Assembly (NCBI GenBank): GCA_913055805.1
Contig: CAJXLF010000006.1
Span: 127,735 to 191,734, forward strand
Source: an uncultured Salinisphaerales bacterium
Lineage (GTDB): Bacteria > Pseudomonadota > Gammaproteobacteria > Nevskiales > CAJXLF01
DNA length: 64,000 nt
Reading direction: 5' to 3'
In this document: positions 9,682-18,351 of the stretch, one piece after another
Position numbering within the stretch: the first letter of the stretch is position 1
Layout of the letters: every line of letters starts with the position of its first letter
Notes under the pieces: generated by a model
The model's input: the letters and a program-made list of their open reading frames with translations, nothing else
Told to the model about the DNA's origin: nothing
Database searches by the model: none
Translations under genes and position numbers: made by a program

Positions 9682-10056
9682 ATGCTGGCTGAAAATGTAC
9701 CCGCCTGGTTTGAAATCCCCACCCGGGACCTGGATCGCGCAACACGCTTTTATGAAACCCTGCTGGGCGCCGAACTGATTCGGGAAGACACCCAGATGGG
9801 CAAGATGGCCGTTTTCCCCGCCAGGATTCCTCATGTCACCGGATCGCTGGTGCAGGCGGAAGGCTATCGACCCGATGCCCAGGGCATGGTGATCTACCTG
9901 AATTTGCGGGAAGACCTGACGCAGACCCTGAACCGGGTAGAACCGGCCGGCGGCAAGGTTCTGATGGGCAAGACCGAACTGCCGGATGACATGGGTTTCT
10001 TCGCCCAGTTCCAGGACTGTGAAGGCAATCGCGTAGGTCTGTTCTCGCAAACTTGA
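9682..10056 (+). CDS. VOC (glyoxalase/bleomycin resistance-like) family protein
   Basis: Protein of 124 aa, one vicinal-oxygen-chelate module. It opens with VPAWFEIPTRDLDRATRFYETLLGAEL, broken by the usual beta-alpha-beta layout, and ends with FFAQFQDCEGNRVGLFSQ, the C-terminal strand carrying the family's metal-ligand-like Glu region. Such small VOC proteins range from enzymes to metal-free binding proteins, and the substrate is not predictable here. A strong Shine-Dalgarno AAGGAG lies 9 bp before the ATG. The WYL regulator follows within 33 bp on the same strand, so the two probably form one operon. Confidence 0.84.
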   Translation: MLAENVPAWFEIPTRDLDRATRFYETLLGAELIREDTQMGKMAVFPARIPHVTGSLVQAEGYRPDAQGMVIYLNLREDLTQTLNRVEPAGGKVLMGKTELPDDMGFFAQFQDCEGNRVGLFSQT

Positions 10057-10089
10057 TTGCCCACCCCTGTCGTCGCATGCTGCATCACC

Positions 10090-10785
10090 ATGCGCCGCGC
10101 TGATCGTCTCTTTTTATTGATTCAGGCACTCCGTGGCCGGCGGGTAGTCACTGCCCGCCGGCTGGCGGAACAACTGGAGGTTTCCGAACGCACGATTTAC
10201 CGTGACGTACAGGACCTGCAGTTGTCGGGGGTACCGATCGAGGGAGAAGCCGGTGTGGGTTATTGCCTGCGGCGCGGCGCAGACATTCCCCCGTTGATGT
10301 TTACCGCTGAAGAACTGGAGGCCCTCATCGTGGGCGCCCGCCTGGTGGAAAGCTGGACCGGCGATAATCTCTCCCGTTCTGCCCGTCAGGCGCTCCTCAA
10401 GATTGAAGGCGTGCTGCCGGATACCTTGCGTGATACCGTTGACCGCTCGCGTATCTTCGCCCCCACCTCGTTTCATCACCAGCCATTGACGGGACACATG
10501 GACGCAATGCACCGCGCCATTGGCCAACACCTGAAGGTGCGCATGCGCTATCAGCGCGAAGACGGTGAGATATCACAGCGAAGCATTCAGCCTCTATGCC
10601 TGGCTTTCTTTGCCCCTCACTGGTTACTGGGCGGCTGGTGCGAATTCAGAAAGGATTTCCGCAGCTTTCGCCTGGATCGTATTCGCGAATTCACCGTCAC
10701 GGATGAGCACTTTACCGAGACCGAGACGATCAACCTCAACAGCTACCTGCAACATGCTGAACACCTCCCCGCAAAACCATGTTAA
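10090..10785 (+). CDS. HTH-WYL (YafY-type) transcriptional regulator
   Basis: Protein of 231 aa. The N-terminal HTH_11 domain reads RRADRLFLLIQALRGRR and then TARRLAEQLEVSERTIYRDV, a classic DeoR/YafY-type helix-turn-helix. A WYL domain follows, with the core HWLLGGWCEFRKDFRSFRL. I place the start at the ATG at 10090, because homologues begin Met-Arg-Arg-Ala-Asp-Arg. A TTG at 10057, directly after the VOC stop codon, would add 11 unlikely residues. WYL regulators respond to small ligands, often nucleic-acid or metabolite signals. The inverted repeat at 9600-9623 upstream of the VOC gene is a plausible target. Confidence 0.85.
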   Translation: MRRADRLFLLIQALRGRRVVTARRLAEQLEVSERTIYRDVQDLQLSGVPIEGEAGVGYCLRRGADIPPLMFTAEELEALIVGARLVESWTGDNLSRSARQALLKIEGVLPDTLRDTVDRSRIFAPTSFHHQPLTGHMDAMHRAIGQHLKVRMRYQREDGEISQRSIQPLCLAFFAPHWLLGGWCEFRKDFRSFRLDRIREFTVTDEHFTETETINLNSYLQHAEHLPAKPC

Positions 10786-10789
10786 ACTC

Positions 10790-10810
10790 ATGTTTTTAAA
10801 AATAAAACAT
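10790..10810. promoter_or_regulatory. AT-rich inverted repeat upstream of the amidohydrolase gene
   Basis: Arms ATGTTTT and AAAACAT flank the 7-nt spacer TAAAAAT, starting 5 bp after the WYL regulator stop codon. It could be an operator for the amidohydrolase gene 150 bp downstream or part of a weak transcription end for the preceding operon. The remaining sequence to 10958 shows no other clear signal. Confidence 0.3.
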
Positions 10811-10958
10811 TCATTTGCGCAATAATCGCCACCGCCTCATTAATAACTACTACTGACGCAGCCCGGCGCACTCACTAAGCTGTTTGATTCAATGCAGCAT
10901 AAAACCGAAGACTGCAGCCAGCAGGGGACAAAACCACTGCCATACAAAGGAACAGGCC

Positions 10959-12914
10959 ATGAGTGCAGCCAACAGCCACTGGGAGACCCTATTCAGGGGG
11001 GCCACCGTATTTGACGGCTCCCGTGCAGCTCCCAGACAGATTGATGTTGCGGTATCACAGGGGCGCATCGCCGCCATGGGTGAGAACCTCAATCCCGCCA
11101 ATGCCGGCAAGGTAGTCGATGTCACAGGCAAGTGGCTGACGCCGGGTTTGCTGGACATCCATACCCACTTCGATCTTGAGGTCGAACTGGCGCCGGGCCT
11201 GCCCGAAGCGGTGAGACACGGCACCACCACCTGTGTCGTGGCCAACTGCAGCCTGGGTGTGGCGCTCGGCAACCAGCGGCGCAATGGCGAGGATCCCATC
11301 GTCGATTGCTTTGCCCGGGTTGAGAACATTCCCAAGCCGGTGCTGCGCAAGGTGGCTGATGCGGTCGACTGGAACGATTCCGGTGATTATCTGGATCATT
11401 TCGACCGGCTTAACCTTGGCCCCAACATCGTGCCGCTGATGCCGCATTCCATGATGCGTATTGAAGTCATGGGACTGAATGAAAGCGTCAGCCGCAAGCC
11501 CAGCAACACGGAAATGCAGCGCATGGGAGAACTGCTGGAAAAAGGCATGAGTGAAGGCTATGTCGGCTTTTCTACCGATGCCCTGCCATTCCATTACCTG
11601 TCCATAGCACCCAACGAACGCAAGCAGATCCCCACCCAGTTCGCCTCGCATGGCGAACTGAAATACCTCACCCATATCGTCAGGAAATGGGATCGCGTAT
11701 GGCAGGCCACGCCGCCCAAGGACAGCCGCATTGGCACCCTGCGCACTTTTCTGCTGACCAGCGGTCGCTTCTTCGGCAAGCCGCTGAAGACCACAGCCAC
11801 GGCAGCCATCGACCTGGTCGCCAACCGTTCCATTGTGCGCATGGGTTTCACGCTGTCCAGAATCCTCAACTCGCGGCTTATCCGCGGCATGTTCCGCTTC
11901 CAGGCCCTGTCCGCCCCCTTCAAGGTCTGGTCGGACGGCGTGGTGACACCACTGGCCGAGGAAGTGCCGGAACTGCGCCGACTGAACGAAAAGGATCTCG
12001 AAGATCATCAGGGGCGCCTGGCAATTCTCAACGACCCCGAATACATCAAGGCCTTCCGCAAGATGTGGTACAAGGGCAAGCGCGGCTTCAATATCGAGCG
12101 CCTGAAAACCCTGCTGCGTCTTTCCGATAACGTGCTGAGCCGTGAACTCTCCGATATGCAGATCGATACCGCGCCCGTCAGCGCCTGGAACGGCGAGTGG
12201 ATGGATGCGGTCTACAACCGTCTGCTGGCATGGCAGGCCGGCGACAAACGGGTCGCCCGCAACGACGAGGAAGATGCCGCGTTTGCCGCCTTCCCCGACC
12301 CCATCTCCGATGACTGCGAGTTCTTCCTGCATCTGTTGCGTGAATACGATACGGATCTGCGCTGGGTGACGACGACAGCCAATACCAACCCCGAGGTAGT
12401 CAAGAAGCTGCTCTTCAACCCGCTTATTTTCCCCGGCTTCAATGACAGCGGCGCGCATCTGACCAACATGGCGTTCTACGACGGCAACCTGCGCACGCTC
12501 AAATTCGCCCAGGAAGATATCGCCTCAGAGGGGCTGGAAAAAGTAGCCTACGCCGTACATCGCCTGACCGCCGAACCGGCGGAGTTCTTCGGCCTGAATG
12601 CCGGCACACTCAAGGTCGGCGCCCAGGCGGACATTACCGTGATTGATCCGGCGGCCCTTGCGGCTTACGAGCCGGAAAAGAGAATCGAGTACATCTATCG
12701 CGATCTGTTCGAGCATCACCAGATGGTCAATCGCCCCGAAGACGTGATTACACACACCATGATTAGCGGCTACATGGCCTGGCAGGAAGGCAGCTTTACC
12801 GAGCACTTCGAGAAAGTGCGCATGGGCCGTGTACTCCGCCATCGCGATCATGAGCTGGAACAGACTTACGCCGCCAACAGCGACGAACCGCAGGAAGCGC
12901 TAAGGGCGGCCTAG
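10959..12914 (+). CDS. D-aminoacylase-like amidohydrolase
   Basis: Protein of 651 aa of the amidohydrolase superfamily, N-acyl-D-amino-acid deacylase branch, which removes acyl groups from D-amino acids. It shows the N-terminal beta-sandwich (LFRGATVFDGS), the metal motif DIHTHFD (His68 and His70), and the C-terminal return to the sandwich (FFGLNAGTLKVGAQADITVID). It is longer than typical D-aminoacylases (about 480-580 aa) and has extra helical segments around residues 240-420, so the true substrate may differ. The ATG at 10959 is preceded by AAAGGAA. An upstream ATG at 10884 would add 25 residues without family support. The gene ends 4 bp into the convergent esterase gene. Confidence 0.85.
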   Translation: MSAANSHWETLFRGATVFDGSRAAPRQIDVAVSQGRIAAMGENLNPANAGKVVDVTGKWLTPGLLDIHTHFDLEVELAPGLPEAVRHGTTTCVVANCSLGVALGNQRRNGEDPIVDCFARVENIPKPVLRKVADAVDWNDSGDYLDHFDRLNLGPNIVPLMPHSMMRIEVMGLNESVSRKPSNTEMQRMGELLEKGMSEGYVGFSTDALPFHYLSIAPNERKQIPTQFASHGELKYLTHIVRKWDRVWQATPPKDSRIGTLRTFLLTSGRFFGKPLKTTATAAIDLVANRSIVRMGFTLSRILNSRLIRGMFRFQALSAPFKVWSDGVVTPLAEEVPELRRLNEKDLEDHQGRLAILNDPEYIKAFRKMWYKGKRGFNIERLKTLLRLSDNVLSRELSDMQIDTAPVSAWNGEWMDAVYNRLLAWQAGDKRVARNDEEDAAFAAFPDPISDDCEFFLHLLREYDTDLRWVTTTANTNPEVVKKLLFNPLIFPGFNDSGAHLTNMAFYDGNLRTLKFAQEDIASEGLEKVAYAVHRLTAEPAEFFGLNAGTLKVGAQADITVIDPAALAAYEPEKRIEYIYRDLFEHHQMVNRPEDVITHTMISGYMAWQEGSFTEHFEKVRMGRVLRHRDHELEQTYAANSDEPQEALRAA

Positions 12915-13939
12915 GCCGCCTTGGATTCAACCTCTGCGTTATCGCTGATGACGTAGCGCTGCATGAACTCGTCACACTCGCGCCAGTAACGTGGCGTACG
13001 TGGGCGGCTCATCAGCAACTGAAAACCATGCGGCTCTTTCTTGTAGCGCCGCTCCTCCACCTGGCAGCCATGCGCCTGCAGCGCGTGGGTCAGGTCATAG
13101 GTATCCTGCTGAATGACATCCCGCTCACCGACGGGAGCGAAGACGGGCGGAATGCTGCGATCTGGCGGCGGCGCCTGGCGCAGGTAACGCACGATATCCA
13201 CCAGCAGATTCTCGTCGGAAGCCCTGGCTGCGCCCTCGCCCAGGTAAGCGACGGCAAAACTGTTGATCACCCGCGCTACAAATCGGGCGATTCGGTGACG
13301 CGCCTTGGCCAGCTGTGCATATCGAATCTGCGGTTCGCTGATATGCAGATAGGCGCAGATGATCTGGAACGCGCGAGGCTTCACGCCTGTTTCCCAGACC
13401 TGCCTGAGCCAGGGCTCCGGACGCTGCCAGCAACAACCCAGCAACAGGGTGGCGGTAAGATTGCCCCCCGCCGACTCGCCAGCCACGGTCAGATGTTCAA
13501 TATTCCCCCCGTATTCAGCCGCATGCTTGCAGACCCAGGCATAGGCCTGACTGACATCCTGCGGCCCGGCCGGATAGGGATGTTTCGGCGCCAGGCGATA
13601 GTTGATATTGAAGACCAGGTAACCCAGCTGGGCATAGCGTTCAGCGGCAATGCGGTGCGTACCCTTCGACCCGGTACCGAAACCGCCGCCATGGATATAC
13701 ATAACAACCGGCAATGAGCCTTGTCGTTTACGCGGCCGATAGACATCCAGGCACTGTATACGCAGGTCGCCATAGGAGATATTGCGCAAACGCTCGGTAC
13801 CCTTGAGACCCGGCCGCACCGACTTGTGCCAGAGCCCGAGATTCAGACCCACATACATGAAAAGGTCAAAACAACGGGCGAAAAATGTCCAGCGCCAACC
13901 GCGCAAGGCGTTCTGGATGATGGTTGGTTGCTCGTTCAC
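12911..13939 (-). CDS. HSL-type alpha/beta hydrolase (esterase/lipase)
   Basis: Protein of 342 aa of the hormone-sensitive-lipase-like alpha/beta hydrolase family. It has the oxyanion-hole motif HGGG (83-86) and the nucleophile elbow GESAG (154-158, Ser156). The catalytic Asp and His are expected near PVGERD and the HGFQ passage close to the C terminus, and HGFQ is visible. These enzymes hydrolyse acyl esters; the substrate is unknown. The start is a GTG at 13939 with a strong AGGAGG, which overlaps the end of the MerR-type regulator gene 9 bp upstream, so the two genes form an operon. Confidence 0.87.
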   Translation of the reverse strand: MNEQPTIIQNALRGWRWTFFARCFDLFMYVGLNLGLWHKSVRPGLKGTERLRNISYGDLRIQCLDVYRPRKRQGSLPVVMYIHGGGFGTGSKGTHRIAAERYAQLGYLVFNINYRLAPKHPYPAGPQDVSQAYAWVCKHAAEYGGNIEHLTVAGESAGGNLTATLLLGCCWQRPEPWLRQVWETGVKPRAFQIICAYLHISEPQIRYAQLAKARHRIARFVARVINSFAVAYLGEGAARASDENLLVDIVRYLRQAPPPDRSIPPVFAPVGERDVIQQDTYDLTHALQAHGCQVEERRYKKEPHGFQLLMSRPRTPRYWRECDEFMQRYVISDNAEVESKAA

Positions 13940-13948
13940 CGGGCCTCC

Positions 13949-14734
13949 TCAGGCTTTTCCACTTTTCTTGCGGGTTGTATCTGTAACTATATCTGCCGGC
14001 ATGGGCAAATTGCTCTGGGCAATGCTGTCGATTTCATCAACGATGGCGTCGCTCATCATGGGTTCGATGATTTCCACTGCCAGACTGCGCAGGCCTTTCA
14101 TACGCTCTATCATTTCCGGCAGCCTGTCACGCGGCATGCCGGCCGCCATATAAGGCAGCCAGATATGATTGTTGTAAAGCTCGACAAAACGATGCGCAAT
14201 GCGGTGGGCATCTTCCTGCACCTGCAAAAACTCTCCCAGCAACACCTCGAACGGAATCCCCGCCTCATGCGCCTCGCGTCCCATTTGCAGAACCGCAGGG
14301 TGGCGTACGCGATAGTTGTTGCCGTCCCGAATCACCAATCCCATCTGACGCAGGGTATCGAGCAGATCGTCCACCGGCAGCTCCGCCGGCAGTAATTCAC
14401 GCAGCTCTTCGGCACTCACCACCCTGGAATCGTCCTGCTCGGTTTCGGCAACCGCTGCCTCCATACCCAGTACCTGCTCGAGCGTCTTGCCCGCTTCCAG
14501 GGCATCGAGCAGATCGGCAATGCCGGCCAGGGAAAAACCGCGTTCCTGCAGGCGACTGATCAGGCGTAAACGCCCCAGATGCTCGCGGTTGTAATAACTG
14601 ACGCGCCGCCCCTCCAGCGTCTCTGGCGCAGGTAACAGATTCCGGCTCTGGTAGGCGCGGATGTTGCGCGTGGTCACCCCGGAACGCAGCGACAGCTCCT
14701 CAATGGTCATCAGATCCGCCTGATTTTCGATCAT
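13949..14734 (-). CDS. MerR-family transcriptional regulator
   Basis: Protein of 261 aa. The N-terminal MerR DNA-binding domain is clear: MTIEELSLRSGVTTRNIRAY, then the wing RRVSYYNREHLGRLRLI. A long helical C-terminal domain (about 170 aa) lacks the cysteine pattern of metal sensors, so an organic ligand is more likely. The ATG at 14734 has GAGG 5-6 bp upstream and is preferred over the in-frame GTG at 14740. It is transcribed divergently from the PF10118-type gene, with a 23-bp palindrome between them, and is coupled to the esterase gene downstream. Confidence 0.85.
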   Translation of the reverse strand: MIENQADLMTIEELSLRSGVTTRNIRAYQSRNLLPAPETLEGRRVSYYNREHLGRLRLISRLQERGFSLAGIADLLDALEAGKTLEQVLGMEAAVAETEQDDSRVVSAEELRELLPAELPVDDLLDTLRQMGLVIRDGNNYRVRHPAVLQMGREAHEAGIPFEVLLGEFLQVQEDAHRIAHRFVELYNNHIWLPYMAAGMPRDRLPEMIERMKGLRSLAVEIIEPMMSDAIVDEIDSIAQSNLPMPADIVTDTTRKKSGKA

Positions 14735-14797
14735 CGCCACCTCACAGGGCTAAAAAATCACCAGGAATCATGGAATTGTACACGAATTGACAGAACG

Positions 14798-14820
14798 CCA
14801 AACAATGTTACATCATTTGG
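14798..14820. promoter_or_regulatory. 23-bp interrupted palindrome, candidate MerR-type operator
   Basis: The outer arms CCAAA / TTTGG and inner arms ATGT / ACAT are all perfectly symmetric around position 14809. Only two positions per half-site differ. It lies in the divergent region between the MerR-type gene (start 14734) and the PF10118-type gene (start 14848), and a TTGACA hexamer at 14787-14792 abuts it. Size, symmetry and place fit a MerR dimer site. Binding is inferred. Confidence 0.6.
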
Positions 14821-14847
14821 TGTAATTAAATACCGAGGTAGGGCCCC

Positions 14848-15696
14848 ATGACACCCACAGAGAACTTTGAAATTGAACGCCGGGATCTGGAGTTCGATCT
14901 CTCCGACGTTGATCTCAAGCACTGGCATCCGGCTGGCACTCATGTCTCCATGCTGTTCAACACCCTGTCTCTGTTGTTCCCGGATGGTGAACGCTTTTTT
15001 ATCCAGAGTGTGCGCCACTACCAGGATCAGATTGATGACCCGGTTCTGAAACAACAGGTGCGTGGTTTTATCGGCCAGGAAGCCATGCATGGCCGTGAAC
15101 ACCAGGCCTATAACGACGCCCTGGAACGGGAAGGCCTGCCCGCAAAGGTTATTCAGGAAAAGGTTCTGGATCTGTTAAAAATGGGCCACAAGCTGCTTTC
15201 TCCACGCTCTCAGCTTGCCATCACAATCGCCCTGGAACACTTCACAGCCATTCTGGCGGACGCGGTGCTCTCCGACGATCGCATACTCCAGGGTGTGCAC
15301 CCGAAAATGGCAGCGCTATGGCGTTGGCATGCCATTGAGGAAACCGAACACAAAGCCGTTGCCTATGACGTCTACCAGGCGACACAGAGCGGCATCATGG
15401 GTTATCTGCGACGCTGCTGGATCATGTTCACCATCAGCATCGAATTCCTGGTCCGCAGTTTCATGTTTCATCGGAAAATGATCCGCGCCGCGGGATTCGA
15501 GCATGACAAACAGGCCAGGCGGAATTATCTGGCTTTCATGTTCACAACACCGGGTGTGCTGCGACAGGTTCTGCCGGCCTGGTTAAGTTACTTCAAACCG
15601 GGCTTTCATCCCTGGAAGCATGACAACCGTTACCATGTGGAACGCTGGAAAACCGCTTTTGCCGAAGGCGGCGCTCCGCCTGCACACTGGGATTAA
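14848..15696 (+). CDS. Predicted metal-dependent hydrolase (PF10118 family)
   Basis: Protein of 282 aa of the COG3687/PF10118 predicted metal-dependent hydrolases, a mainly helical family without a firmly established reaction. Likely metal-ligand passages are EAMHGREHQAYND (about residues 78-90) and AIEETEHKAVAYDVY (about 166-180), with the paired Glu/His spacing seen in di-iron helical bundles. A hydrophobic stretch, IMFTISIEFLVRSFMF, follows at about 191-206. The ATG at 14848 is preceded by GAGGTAGGG. Its promoter region faces the MerR-type gene across the palindrome at 14798-14820, so it is the likely regulated target. Confidence 0.8.
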   Translation: MTPTENFEIERRDLEFDLSDVDLKHWHPAGTHVSMLFNTLSLLFPDGERFFIQSVRHYQDQIDDPVLKQQVRGFIGQEAMHGREHQAYNDALEREGLPAKVIQEKVLDLLKMGHKLLSPRSQLAITIALEHFTAILADAVLSDDRILQGVHPKMAALWRWHAIEETEHKAVAYDVYQATQSGIMGYLRRCWIMFTISIEFLVRSFMFHRKMIRAAGFEHDKQARRNYLAFMFTTPGVLRQVLPAWLSYFKPGFHPWKHDNRYHVERWKTAFAEGGAPPAHWD

Positions 15697-15699
15697 AGA

Positions 15700-16686
15700 C
15701 TACTGATTCCAGCGTGTCTTGAAGCCACGCACATCCACGTGCACGAAAGGCCCGTGATAGTCGTTTGAGGTGTAGATGCCCATGCCGCCGATCAGTTCCT
15801 GGTTGGCGGGATCGGCATCGATTTCATCAATGATGCCGGCCAGCCAGACAGCGTCCTGCTGGTCGGAACGGCCATCACCATTGAGATCATCCATATGGCC
15901 ATCGCGTGGATTGTGGTCGACAAAAATATCGGCGGCGTCGCCATAGATATGCCGGCTGTACTCACCGTTGCCGATGTCGTCGTTGTATTCGGGGGTTCGA
16001 TAACCGCTCATCACATGCAGAGTCTCGGCATGGATACCCCGCCCACTGAGTTTGTCCAGGATCATTTCCAGCTTCAACAGCAGCTTTTCACGCAGCACTA
16101 CATAAGAAGGAAACCCGCCCTCCTGCTTGCAGCGGAACTGCCCCAGACGAAAACGCGGTGAAACCGGCAAATCGAAGGTCTCGCTGACCAGCTGCACGAA
16201 GCCCTTAGGCGGCAGGTAGACGTCCAGGTCATTGAGAGGCTCATCCGGATATTCACCGATTTCATAACCGTCCAGCGTCTCATCATCCAGAGCGCTGGAA
16301 GGGCGCATGACAAAGGCACGCAGCTTGAAGGTGTCCAGGCTGGCCACTTTCAGACTGAGGTCATAACTGCCTACCGAGTCAGGCGCAGTCCACACCCAGT
16401 CTCCTGGCGAACCACTTACGCGCCCGTCCGCTGCTTCCAGCCGGATATCGCCCTTGACCTGGCTGACCTGCACCGGCACGCGCTCGCCCGGCATGACGAA
16501 AACGGCGAATTCAGGATGATGGATATCCAGGTCACGAACGCGCACGGAAAAATCGGCAGCGGACGAAGGGGAATGAGGGCTGTTCGCCACGATGGAAGTA
16601 CTGCTGCCTCCTGCTCCCAGCGAAGGCAGGGGCATAAGAAGTCCGAACAGAATGGGCGCGCTGAGAGCAAATCGGCGAATAGTCAT
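15700..16686 (-). CDS. Secreted M15-like D,D-carboxypeptidase-type protein with an EF-hand-like loop
   Basis: Protein of 328 aa with an N-terminal signal peptide (RRFALSAPILFGLLMPLPSLGA). The C-terminal half has the zinc-peptidase marks of the M15/DUF882 fold: SGYRTPEYN, SRHIYGDAADI (the SxHxxGxAxD pattern) and HVDVRG. The family cuts or binds peptidoglycan stem peptides. Between the zinc motifs is an insertion containing DLNGDGRSD, an EF-hand/dockerin-like calcium loop, which I would not expect in simple members. The ATG at 16686 follows the L,D-transpeptidase stop codon by 2 bp, so they form an operon acting on the same wall. The gene ends 3 bp from the convergent PF10118-type gene. Confidence 0.82.
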   Translation of the reverse strand: MTIRRFALSAPILFGLLMPLPSLGAGGSSTSIVANSPHSPSSAADFSVRVRDLDIHHPEFAVFVMPGERVPVQVSQVKGDIRLEAADGRVSGSPGDWVWTAPDSVGSYDLSLKVASLDTFKLRAFVMRPSSALDDETLDGYEIGEYPDEPLNDLDVYLPPKGFVQLVSETFDLPVSPRFRLGQFRCKQEGGFPSYVVLREKLLLKLEMILDKLSGRGIHAETLHVMSGYRTPEYNDDIGNGEYSRHIYGDAADIFVDHNPRDGHMDDLNGDGRSDQQDAVWLAGIIDEIDADPANQELIGGMGIYTSNDYHGPFVHVDVRGFKTRWNQ

Positions 16687-16688
16687 AG

Positions 16689-18350
16689 TCAATGTACCGG
16701 TTTGTGGCGTAATGCCGAGACGACGCTGGAATCCCGATTGTATATGTCTTCGCGGAAATGCACGATACCCTGCGCGTCGGCCCAGGCTGTCCAGTACTGT
16801 AGGTGTACAGTGACCGGCTCGGTCAGATTCAGGGTTTTCTGCTGCCCGGATTCGATCAGGCCCCGTATATCGGCTTGGCGCCATTTCGGGTCACGGCCCA
16901 GAAGATAATCTGCCAGCTGTAACGGCTTTTCCAGACGTATGCAGCCCGAACTGAGCGTTCTGCGCTGGCGTGAGAACAGTTCCCTGGCCGGTGTGTCGTG
17001 CAGGTACACGTTGTAGCGATTGGGAAACATGAACTTGACCCGCCCCAGAGCGTTGTTGGGACCAGCTTCCTGACGCAACAGATACGGAAAATTGTCCTCG
17101 GACAGGGACTGCCAATCGATATCATCCGCATCCAGAATACGGGCATTGGCGCCCTCGCCGCTGAGCACCTGGAAGCCGTTGTCCTCCAGGTAATCCGGAT
17201 CCTTCTGAATCAGGGGCAGCTTGTCCTGAACGGCGATATTCCGGGTCACGTACCAATAGGGATTTACCACCAGGTAAGTGATACGGCTGCTGAATACCGG
17301 GGTACGCCGGTAAGGCATACCCACAATAACCCGCATATCAAGCACCGGCTTGTTGTCCTCGATCACCTGCAACTGAAAATTGGCGGCGTTGACCCGGATA
17401 TGCGGGTTGCCCAGGTCTTCCGGCAGCCAGCGCCAGCGCTCCAGATTCACCTCGATACGCTCGATTCTGTCCTGCAGGGGTTCGTTCAGGGTGCGCAGGG
17501 TGCGAGAACCAACCTTTCCATCCACTTCCAGGCCGTGCCTGCTCTGGAAACGGCGTACCGCAGCTTCCATTTCTGTATCGAAGTAGGGTTTTGCATCCTC
17601 TGCGTCTTCGAGGGTTGACTGGGGTGGATAGTCGCCAGTGGCGCGCAGGCGCCGCAGCAATGCACTCACCCGCGCTCCTTCGGCGCCCTTCTCCAGCGTG
17701 GGCCCACCGCTTACTGCGGGCCAACCGCCCGCCTCGGCAAGGCCGCGATAATAGGCCAGGGCTTTCTCCAGCGCGCTGTAATCCGGACTGGCCGGCTTCA
17801 GCGCCTGCAACGACGCCCGCACCCGGGACTGTTGCAGGGCAGATTCCAGATAATCGGCGGTATCCGACTCACGCCGGTTGGAGAACCATTCCGGATCATA
17901 GGTTTCCGGATTAACGATACCGCTAAGACGATGCGAGGCAAAAAGCAGATAAGCCTGGGTCAGCAACAGATCAAAATCGGCCTGGCGGGCAACCGGGAAA
18001 TCCGCCCCGGATTTCCACAGATTGAACTCCTCCGTCAACTTACCCACATGGTACACAGCCGGCGTGAGGCCTTCGGCCTCGCAGGCGGCGATTTCCTTCA
18101 GCAGGCCGGAAATCTGTTTGCGCGATGCTTTGTCAGCCGTCCAGGCCGGATGAAAGCTGCGGCGGTGATAGAACATACCGATAGCACGGGTCGCTGACAG
18201 CGGCAATCCGTAAGCCACCAGCATGTGATGCTCACCGGATTCGGAAACCCGCTGACGAATCAGGTCACGCACCTCGGATTCTGCCGCCTGCGCCGGCTTA
18301 CCCGGAAATACCAGCGAACCAAGCAGCAACGCTATCGTGAGCAGGCGCAC
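16689..18350 (-). CDS. YcbB/LdtD-type L,D-transpeptidase
   Basis: Protein of 553 aa that makes 3-3 crosslinks in peptidoglycan in the periplasm. It has a signal peptide (VRLLTIALLLGSLVFPGKPAQAA broken at Ala-Ala), an N-terminal scaffold, a peptidoglycan-binding domain (AVRRFQSRHGLEVDGKVG), and the YkuD catalytic core with HDTPARELFS, then SSGCIRLE carrying the catalytic Cys. I place the start at the GTG at 18350. It lies one base after the endonuclease V stop, and the GAGGAAA that serves as Shine-Dalgarno is formed by the last codons of that gene. In-frame ATGs at 18401 and 18380 would spoil the signal peptide. Confidence 0.88.
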   Translation of the reverse strand: MRLLTIALLLGSLVFPGKPAQAAESEVRDLIRQRVSESGEHHMLVAYGLPLSATRAIGMFYHRRSFHPAWTADKASRKQISGLLKEIAACEAEGLTPAVYHVGKLTEEFNLWKSGADFPVARQADFDLLLTQAYLLFASHRLSGIVNPETYDPEWFSNRRESDTADYLESALQQSRVRASLQALKPASPDYSALEKALAYYRGLAEAGGWPAVSGGPTLEKGAEGARVSALLRRLRATGDYPPQSTLEDAEDAKPYFDTEMEAAVRRFQSRHGLEVDGKVGSRTLRTLNEPLQDRIERIEVNLERWRWLPEDLGNPHIRVNAANFQLQVIEDNKPVLDMRVIVGMPYRRTPVFSSRITYLVVNPYWYVTRNIAVQDKLPLIQKDPDYLEDNGFQVLSGEGANARILDADDIDWQSLSEDNFPYLLRQEAGPNNALGRVKFMFPNRYNVYLHDTPARELFSRQRRTLSSGCIRLEKPLQLADYLLGRDPKWRQADIRGLIESGQQKTLNLTEPVTVHLQYWTAWADAQGIVHFREDIYNRDSSVVSALRHKPVH

Positions 18351-18351
18351 G

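Noticed and set aside
11055-12458. 467-codon minus-strand open frame inside the amidohydrolase gene
   Set aside because: The sense frame has clear metal motifs and a ribosome site; the antisense frame has no motif.
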